Below, piece by piece: positions 56,911 to 64,000 of a stretch of 64,000 nt of DNA. A program made the position numbers and the translations under genes. This stretch comes from Heliopora coerulea (lineage: Eukaryota; Cnidaria; Anthozoa; Scleralcyonacea; Helioporidae), in the NCBI GenBank assembly GCA_030142905.1, contig JASJOG010000346.1, forward strand, positions 124,001 to 188,000, written 5' to 3'. Numbering within the stretch: the stretch's first letter is position 1; each line of letters opens with the position of its first letter. The notes beneath the pieces are model-generated. The model did not search any database. It was not told the origin of the DNA and was given only the letters and a program-made list of their open reading frames with translations.

Positions 56911-59900
56911 AAATGTGAACATGTTGAAGATGTGCCAAAGAACTTGGCCCACTTCAACCCTGGACAAAGTGAAGCAGCCATCAAGGCAAAGGGTGGTCAC
57001 TGCAAGTATTTGAATGCTTAAATTAATGGGTTGTGTGGTCAGTAAACGGTGCTACTCCAAATCATGCAGTATTAGTATTTTATCCCTTCATTATTCTAAT
57101 CTAATGTAGTATCAAGTATCATGATATTACTGTGCATGTAAAATTTAGGATGAAATAAAATGCATATATCTTGCCCAGATATGGTTACATTTCCAGTTTC
57201 TACAAGACTTTATCTTGGTGTTTTATCAAGAACTTTATAATGTCCACTTATTGTAATATTTGAGTAGTGTAGGTAAATGCATCTCATTCAAAATGAAATG
57301 ACTCAAAATGGTCCATCTGAAGAGAAGTCATGAAAAAAAGGCTTGGTAACCATATTACCAATCAGCAACCATACAGTAGGACTCAAATCAGCTAGAATAT
57401 GGTGTATCTTGCAAGTAACTTGAGTAAAATTGTTCAAGGAAAGACAAATAATTCAATTTGTCTTGATAAAAAAATGACATATTGAGTTGTCGTGCCTGAA
57501 GGAAGGACTCCAGCTGATTTAGTTTATCTTAAAGTATGGATGCTATCTGATGCAAGTTTAAATATTGACTCAACTTAATTTCAGCTCAGTGAATGACTTT
57601 AGTCAACTTAACTCGATACTAACTCATCACAGGGATGAGCCCTGGGAGTTAAAGCATTAAAGAAGGAACTCTATCCAATCAAAATCTATTTGTGATACAC
57701 TGTCTAGAATGGCAACTATAAAATTTTTTTCAGTAAACGTTTATACCAGAATCGAGAAAAGGGTGACTGAGAAAAGATGTGTCTCATAAACATCTTCTAA
57801 AATCTTTAAACGTAAACATAAGTAGTTCTCAATACCTTATGTCAGTCCATCTTTACTTCCTGGTTCACTAAAAATATTCAATATCTGGTTTTCCTAATAA
57901 AGGGAAAAGAAATATCTCTTAATATACAATCAACTTGACACACCAACATTTAATACATCTATTAATGTAACCATATCTTACACTATTACCTCTACTCATC
58001 ACCTCTCAGTTTTATACTTCCTTTCAGATATCAAAGTATGTTAACTAACCAGTAATTTATATAGTAACCTTAAGTGTACAAGACTCATGCCTTGAAATAT
58101 TTTTGCTACATCAAATTTTGCTCTAGCATCAGCCACACCTCCCAACCTGCTCCTACAGCCCTGCATAGACTTGATTGTGTACGACAGTTGACGACTTTTG
58201 TCACATGGAAACACTTTGAGGGGAACTGTACCTTGCCACTTAATCATTGTGACATCTTGAAACTATGGCAGTGATGGCTGGTTTTTGAGTGAAATAACTT
58301 GGTTCATTTGTAAGATGCCTTCCAGTGAAAAAAATTCATTGATATTAAAAATCACTACTTATAAAATCCTTTCAGCAAATACATTAACCTTTTGTTAAAT
58401 GCCAATCAACCATTTTATTTCAGCCCAAAATTTACACATTCATCTGTCAAAAACATGTTTTCCCAAATGAAATCCTTTTGTTAGAAAATGCATCTTATCA
58501 CAAAATAAGTAAGTTAAAGCCCTTGAACGTTGGCTTTACACCTGATACAGCCCTTGGGATGTATCTGGTGAAAAGCCTCCATTCTTGGGCTTTCACTCTT
58601 ACTAATGAAAACATATTTTTGGCAAGGGGTCTGCAGCCAAAAATTTCCTGGGGAATCTGCACCACTTGCTTAACTAAATCAGGACACAATATAGGTATGC
58701 TCCCTCTCTCCTTAATACATGCAAGCCTTTCACTGGGAGGCATGCAATCACATATGCCTGCCTCCACACATGCCAGAAAAGTTTGAGGCATGCATTTAAT
58801 CTTCCCTTGTGCTATCTAAATTTTACGTTGGACATGGTCAGATGCCTAATCTTTTGACAGTAAAAATTTGACCCAGGTAAAACAAAAATTTCCCAGGATA
58901 GCCAAAGTAGAGGGTAATATACTCAGACATGTTTGTCCTAGGACTAAAAATTTTAGAATTGATCCCTGCTGATAACTAGCTAAAGTCATATGAATCTGAC
59001 AATGACAATCATTATTTCAAAGGTAACTTGAACAAGCAGAAACATTTTTAACAAGCTTTAGTGTGCTACTCATTTAGACAGGTAAAATTGTTTTGGGGTT
59101 CTGGCATATTTAGAACCAATGTATAGCACCTTGTCCCTCAACTTGTGTGTTGCATTACAGAAATGGTTTGTGATTTGATGCAATCCATTGGGAGTGACTG
59201 TCCAGAGCTAATCTAGAGTTTTGAATGTTGTCCCAAATTTCCTAAGTGCATTCAAAACTGAATGGAGGATGCCAAATCATGAACTATTTATTTTATAAAA
59301 TAGAGTAAGAAACAAAATAACAAAAAGCAGGCAGTATTTCATGAATTAAAAATTACTTTCTCCTTATACTGTGTAAGTCAAAAATTTGAAATGTTTTTCA
59401 CTGACCAAGACCAAGTGATCCTCAAGAATGTTTTTTAAAAATGTTTGCCCATGCTTTTTTCCTGTGCTTCATCAAGAGTGAAGCACATTAAATAACACAG
59501 AATCAGAAGCAGTATTATATTAAATGTTGGTCATTATTAATATATAAATTTACAAATACATTAGCTTGATACACTAATTATTTGTTAGATGATATTTTCC
59601 TTTCAGAATGAGTTACAAAAGCTAGAACAGATCATTATAGTTTCAATGTACTGGCTTTCAGCCCTTGTACTGTAGTGTGCTGTTCACAGATCATGGTAGA
59701 CTCTCAGCTCCCCTTTCCCCCTTGACAAATTCTTCCTACACTGCTACAATAACATTAAACTCTAAAATTACAGGAACAATTCCTATAAACTTGATTTTGA
59801 TGCCAACATCAAGGCTGACATGAACGTCAATACCGTATGCTGGTCACCCCAATTCTGTATGCGATAAAACAATTGACCTATTGCCAAAAATTTAGTTAAC

Positions 59901-60608
59901 CAAAAGTTTGGTTTTTCTTTGAAAGTTTTCTTTTTTATCCAAAGAAAGTACAGTAGAGGACAATGCCTATATAAGACTGTATATACAGTTTTCAAAATTT
60001 GCTGCTAACGCAAAACAGTGGTTTAAAACAGTTTTTCTTCCAAGTGCGTGATAGTCTTACATGAGAAGAAATACACTTGTGTTTTGGAACTACTGTACAT
60101 GATTGCCACCATTTTGGCTTCTTTCAGCCATGAGGCCAGGTATAAGGAGATACAGTTCCAGTCTTTAGAGTCCAACACACCACTATCGTCAGGTTAAACT
60201 TCGTGGCAATCATAATTTACTAATAAATTTGCCAAATTCTACATGTACTGTTTGATAAAAATTAAAGTCGAATGAAGACCCAGTGTCAGACAAATGTTCA
60301 AACGTTAAACAACACTGGCCATCACTCCTTTATCTAACAACGTTCGTTGGATGAAAGTTTTACTTCGGTCTAACATTTTTTCTTGCAAAAGATAAGGTGC
60401 AAGAAATGTTGGATTGTGTTGCCGCTTCACATCAAATGCACGTACCACCATCACGCTCACCGGTGCAAAGCTATATTATATTGTTTATCACTGGCTTTAA
60501 TGAATTTTGTCAAATGGGGGAGAAATAAACGTGAATACCTATTGTAAAATACCAACGGTACGTGTACCATTATGCTTCAACGGAATTCTGCTGAGTACAA
60601 TGACACAA

Positions 60609-60640
<32 letters not shown>

Positions 60641-62509
60641 TGCTGATGGAGATCAACAAAATTCTCCAAGGTCCAACAGTTTGAACTGATTTTTTGTAGG
60701 CGGTGGATGAGAACTGACCAAGAAAACCTAGAAAAGAACGAAAAAAGTTATTGTTTAGTTACTCATTTCACCAAAGCTGTGCACTATGTCAAGCACGTGC
60801 AGGGTGCCAAACGCGCTTGTTATCGGCTGGATAATTTTGCTTCTTTGCCCACTGCGAAGTGAGTGAAGGACAATAGGTCGTTTACCTTGAAATCCTTGGT
60901 TATTCAACAATTTTCAATTTGTCGGTGAACGTTCCGGGCCTAAAACTCCCAAACATTAATCTGTCTTTGCATAGCCATCTGGAATTGACCTTTTGCCTGC
61001 ACTCTTTGAAGCAGACTAGACCAAGGATTCCCCTGGGTAAAACCGGTTGAACTCCCCAGAGAGGCTGAAACAGTAAAACGATTGGCCAACTCAATAATTC
61101 GGCTGCTGTTAAGTCCTCATTGGCCTCAGTGTTATCCAATGATAAAAAGCATATTAATCGCGCCTAAATACGAGTTAAAAGCATTTTTTTACCTCCACCA
61201 TGTCTTTACTTCAGTGAATAATTAACTATATCTTAGGTCTCCTCGAGTAAAGTCCATCCCGTTATGAATCTTTTAGAACCACAACATGAAGTGTTTCACA
61301 CCAACGTATTAAACCAAACTAAAAAACGTTCATGAAGTGCGAAATGTGAACTGTCAATTTAGATAACCTTCCCCAGACACCAAAATCAAAAAACCGATTC
61401 AAATGTTCCTCCAAAACAAAGAACAGCACCGTCTTTACGCCCATTTGCCACTCGAGGGTCTTTAGGAACTGGACTGTCTTGGAATTGGAATTCCTCAAAG
61501 ACTAAAGAGATATTAAATACTTACTAACCGAGAGCGAGGTCTATACGGGAAAGTATTTACCTGAGGTTTTCGTACAGACCGAGCGACGAAGACGCTAGGT
61601 CTGTACGAAAAAACAGAAGGCAAATACTTTCGAGTACAAAACAAAAAACCGAGCTTCATAAGGAATTTACTATATGGCTTTTGATTGGTTTTATTGCCCA
61701 TTTTAAACTAGGTTTTCGTCGTAGGATGTTGCTGTTTACCGTACCTCGTTTCTTGTTCGTCTTGCTCCTTGTTTCGACCAGTTAAACATTTATTGGCCGT
61801 GCCTTTAGACAATTAGCTTTGAGCTAAAGCAGTAACAGTGTTCCACCACATTTCATCATTCGGAATTTTTCATGGTAGAAGATTAATTCTTCTTAAACTT
61901 CATTGAAACGAGCTCGAAGATTTTCCCGCCTAAACTTACCGGTATGGAACAAAAAGCGTACCGCAGTGTTGGAACCGGTCGGTCCAATGTCGTAAAATAC
62001 CGGACAGTTCAGCAACCAATCAGCATGCGCAATTTTGCAAGCATGCCGAAAAACATTACAAGTAATTGATTATTGCCCACCTGTCTGCAATCATGTTTTC
62101 TATGCTGAATTCAAAATTGTTTAAAAAAGAATGTGGAGTTTTAGCGTCCGTAGAAAGATGTTGTGATCGTAATAGAAATTGCTCTGATAAATCATCATGA
62201 AGGAACTGTGTCAAGCATTCAAATTTTAATCAAGCAAGATTGTGATTTAAATATAATATGAAACCGTATATTTTAATTAAATACCAGAAGGTTTATACTG
62301 ATTTAGATTTTTACTTTCAGTTATACGATTTCGCTCATAAAACATCTTTGTTGTTTTTGTTCAAGAAAGACGTTGTCCACATGTCCATTCAAACCAGCAG
62401 ATTTTCATGCACAGTATGTCTATAAGTTGTGGGTTCTTTCCAATCTCTAACTCAGCTGATTTGTATTTCAGTCAGTAAGAATCTTCAATTTTGCTGGGTT
62501 ATAAATGGA

Positions 62510-62760
62510 CTGTTCTTGCCAGAGGTCCAGTAACGATCACTCCTCACGGGTACAGTGTTACGACAGGATGAAACCAAGGGTACCCCGATAAAGACTACGG
62601 TGCTTGGTACAGTTGGTAGAATCAAACTGGACAACACTTTTCTCACACGTGACCAAGGCCAAGTTGTGAAAATGTGAAAACGCACGTAGCTGGAATGGGA
62701 CTTTACTCTCCGAGGGCAGAGACACAAGCGTTACCACCGTGATACCAACACCCGGTTGGT
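62510..62760 (-). repeat. Diverged mirror copy of the SINE (right arm)
   Basis: Same head and body in reverse orientation, with substitutions relative to 32090-32340. Confidence 0.5.
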
Positions 62761-63136
62761 GGTTTCAAAATATTTCACTAACCACAAGTGGCGTGGAAAT
62801 GGTTTAGCCATTAAGTTGTGGGTTAGTGTGCATGGAATCAATTCTTTCCACGTGCAGGACTTCTTACACGCCTTGTAACTGAACTGATGGCATTCTTGAC
62901 CAATATACCAAACATTCAGTGCTAGAAGACAGGATTTACGGGAGATGTTGTTTTCAAATGATCTAAGGCTGCTGGCGGAATGAGAACAACAACATGAGAA
63001 GAGTTATGGAATGGCAAGAGAAACTGGAGTGGAGGATTGAAAGTTAACGCGGTGTTAACTGAAGCGAAGGTGTGCACAACAGAAAGAAAAGGGAGGCTTA
63101 AGGCAAACGATAGAAAGAGTGGAAGGTTGAAACAAG

Positions 63137-63206
63137 GGGATCTTCGAGTTGGTAGAGCATCGGGTTAGTAAACCGAAGGTCGCGGGTTCGAATCCCAGCC
63201 GGGGCC
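63137..63206 (+). pseudogene. tRNA-like sequence (Thr AGT-like), degenerate
   Basis: It has an intact B box (GGTTCGAATCC), an A-box-like GAGTTGGTAGAGCA and an anticodon loop TTAGTAA (AGT). The 3' acceptor CGGGGCC is not matched by the 5' end, and the D stem is broken. It is followed by a T6 run. CAAGG is repeated on both flanks (63133-63137, 63206-63210). Either a tRNA pseudogene or a SINE head. Confidence 0.5.
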
Positions 63207-63210
63207 AAGG

Positions 63211-64000
63211 AGAGTTTTTTCTACTTGCCCGGTATGGGTTCGGTTCACTTGGAGCAGTGTTAATCAGTGGCAGATTAACCAATAGGCACTATAGGCACGT
63301 GCCTAGGGCCCACGAAGAGATTTGTCTGTGTGTGGCTGTTTTATTTTTTATTTAAGAATGAGATTGCTAAGTACAGACACATTCATCCTTGAGGGATTAG
63401 TACTTGATAGCTTGCAAGTCTTACATGCGTTTTGACCGGAGTAAACTACTACAAGTAAAGACTATGAGAGTATTCAAACAGAGCTCAGAGGAATGAAAGG
63501 ATTCATAATGTATTTCCGAAAGAAATGCAAAAGAAAGTCTGATTTTCCGAATAACTACACATTACTTTTTAAGATTTTTCAAACTTTTACGAAAACAGGA
63601 CGTACTTTTGATCGACGGTCAAACAATACGTCTAAATGACTGAACTCTTAATTCTATTATTTTTATTATTAATTTTGTCCTTCTTTCATTTTACTCTGCC
63701 TAACGCCAGACGATTTTACTCGTCAAAGGGAGAGCTCCCCTCCTCGAAAGAGTTAATTATTCCATAATTCATTGTGTTAATATATATTTATTTATGAAGA
63801 TGTTTTTAAACAGAGAACCTTGCAAAAATAATGCACAAGCATGTTAAAAGGAATGTGACTGAAAAAAACCGCGTAGGTGAGCCATGACTGACACTGATCG
63901 ATTCACCTGGTTGCCATATTGGCTTTCTTTCCTGCCACTTGATGACAGGAATTGGCTATTTGACTTACCGTGAAATCGATCCATAGACGTAAAATGCATT
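63211..64000. other. Right edge, no gene supported
   Basis: Outside the inverted repeat. GACTTACCG near 63961 could be a minus-strand splice donor of a gene beyond the edge, but nothing supports the exon. Confidence 0.35.
63690..63770. repeat. Copy of the dispersed CAGACGATTTTACTCG repeat
   Basis: Contains TTTTACTCTGCCTAACGCC, AGACGATTTTACTCGTCAA and an AAAGAGTTAA end, like the units at 41.0 kb. Confidence 0.6.

Larger units (their letters stand above)
55740..57021 (+). pseudogene. Tc1/mariner-like transposase relic (right arm copy)
   Basis: Mirror image of 38209-39490 with the same stops and the same nested insertions. The final TAA is at 57019-57021. Confidence 0.7.
49040..63125 (-). repeat. 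Right arm of the giant inverted repeat
   Basis: Reverse complement of the left arm. The inner 49040-59675 is nearly identical to its partner. The outer 59675-63125 is diverged, with for example about 50 extra bases near 59810-59860 and a longer AAGT run at about 60609-60640. It lacks the 547-bp insertion seen in the left arm and ends beside a tRNA-like insertion. Confidence 0.93.

Noticed and set aside
63960..64000. Minus-strand exon ending at GACTTACCG
   Set aside because: Only a donor-like word; the open stretch is too short and runs off the window.

Overview
The window looks like nuclear DNA of an early-branching animal. The best inference is a cnidarian (coral or anemone). It is AT-rich, has GT-AG introns, and carries two recognisable metazoan genes inside a dense mixture of transposon relics: hAT, pogo-like, Tc1-like, Crypton-like, LINE, tRNA-derived SINEs and several MITE families. 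The species assignment is inference; the gene identities come from reading exons and splice sites directly. No bacterial-type operon, CRISPR array or viral gene was seen.

1-3,217 (minus strand): the 5' part of a Numb orthologue. Four coding exons give 142 residues: a basic N-terminus, an RPHQW motif and the first part of the PTB domain. The gene runs off the left edge. 3,592-5,766: a hAT transposon with a broken transposase, inserted about 0.4 kb upstream of the Numb start codon. 6,888-7,646: a MITE. 8,265-26,791 (plus strand): a syntaxin-17 (STX17) gene, head-to-head with Numb. Its introns hold SINEs, a pogo-like MITE, a Crypton relic, a hAT MITE, minisatellites and a large polypyrimidine tract.

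The STX17 gene is unusual. Exons 2-3-4, which encode the N-terminal helical domain, occur twice as diverged cassettes (A at 10.9-19.0 kb, B at 20.8-22.3 kb). They are followed by one set of SNARE and membrane-hairpin exons (23.5-26.8 kb). Both cassettes start and end in phase 1. The frame therefore stays open for A alone (297 aa), B alone (310 aa) or A+B (451 aa).

26.8-31.5 kb: 3' UTR, simple repeats, a head-to-head minisatellite (29.1-30.3 kb) and foldback elements. 31.7-63.1 kb: a giant inverted repeat centred near 47,615, with arms of about 14 kb each. The inner 10.6 kb of each arm is almost identical, while the outer 4 kb is clearly diverged with indels. The core is a 66-bp satellite that switches orientation at about 48,857. 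Each arm carries the same nest of transposons (a Tc1-like relic split by two nested MITEs, next to a LINE 3' end) and no host gene I can recognise. 63.1-64 kb: a tRNA-like insertion at the outer end of the right arm and another copy of a dispersed repeat.
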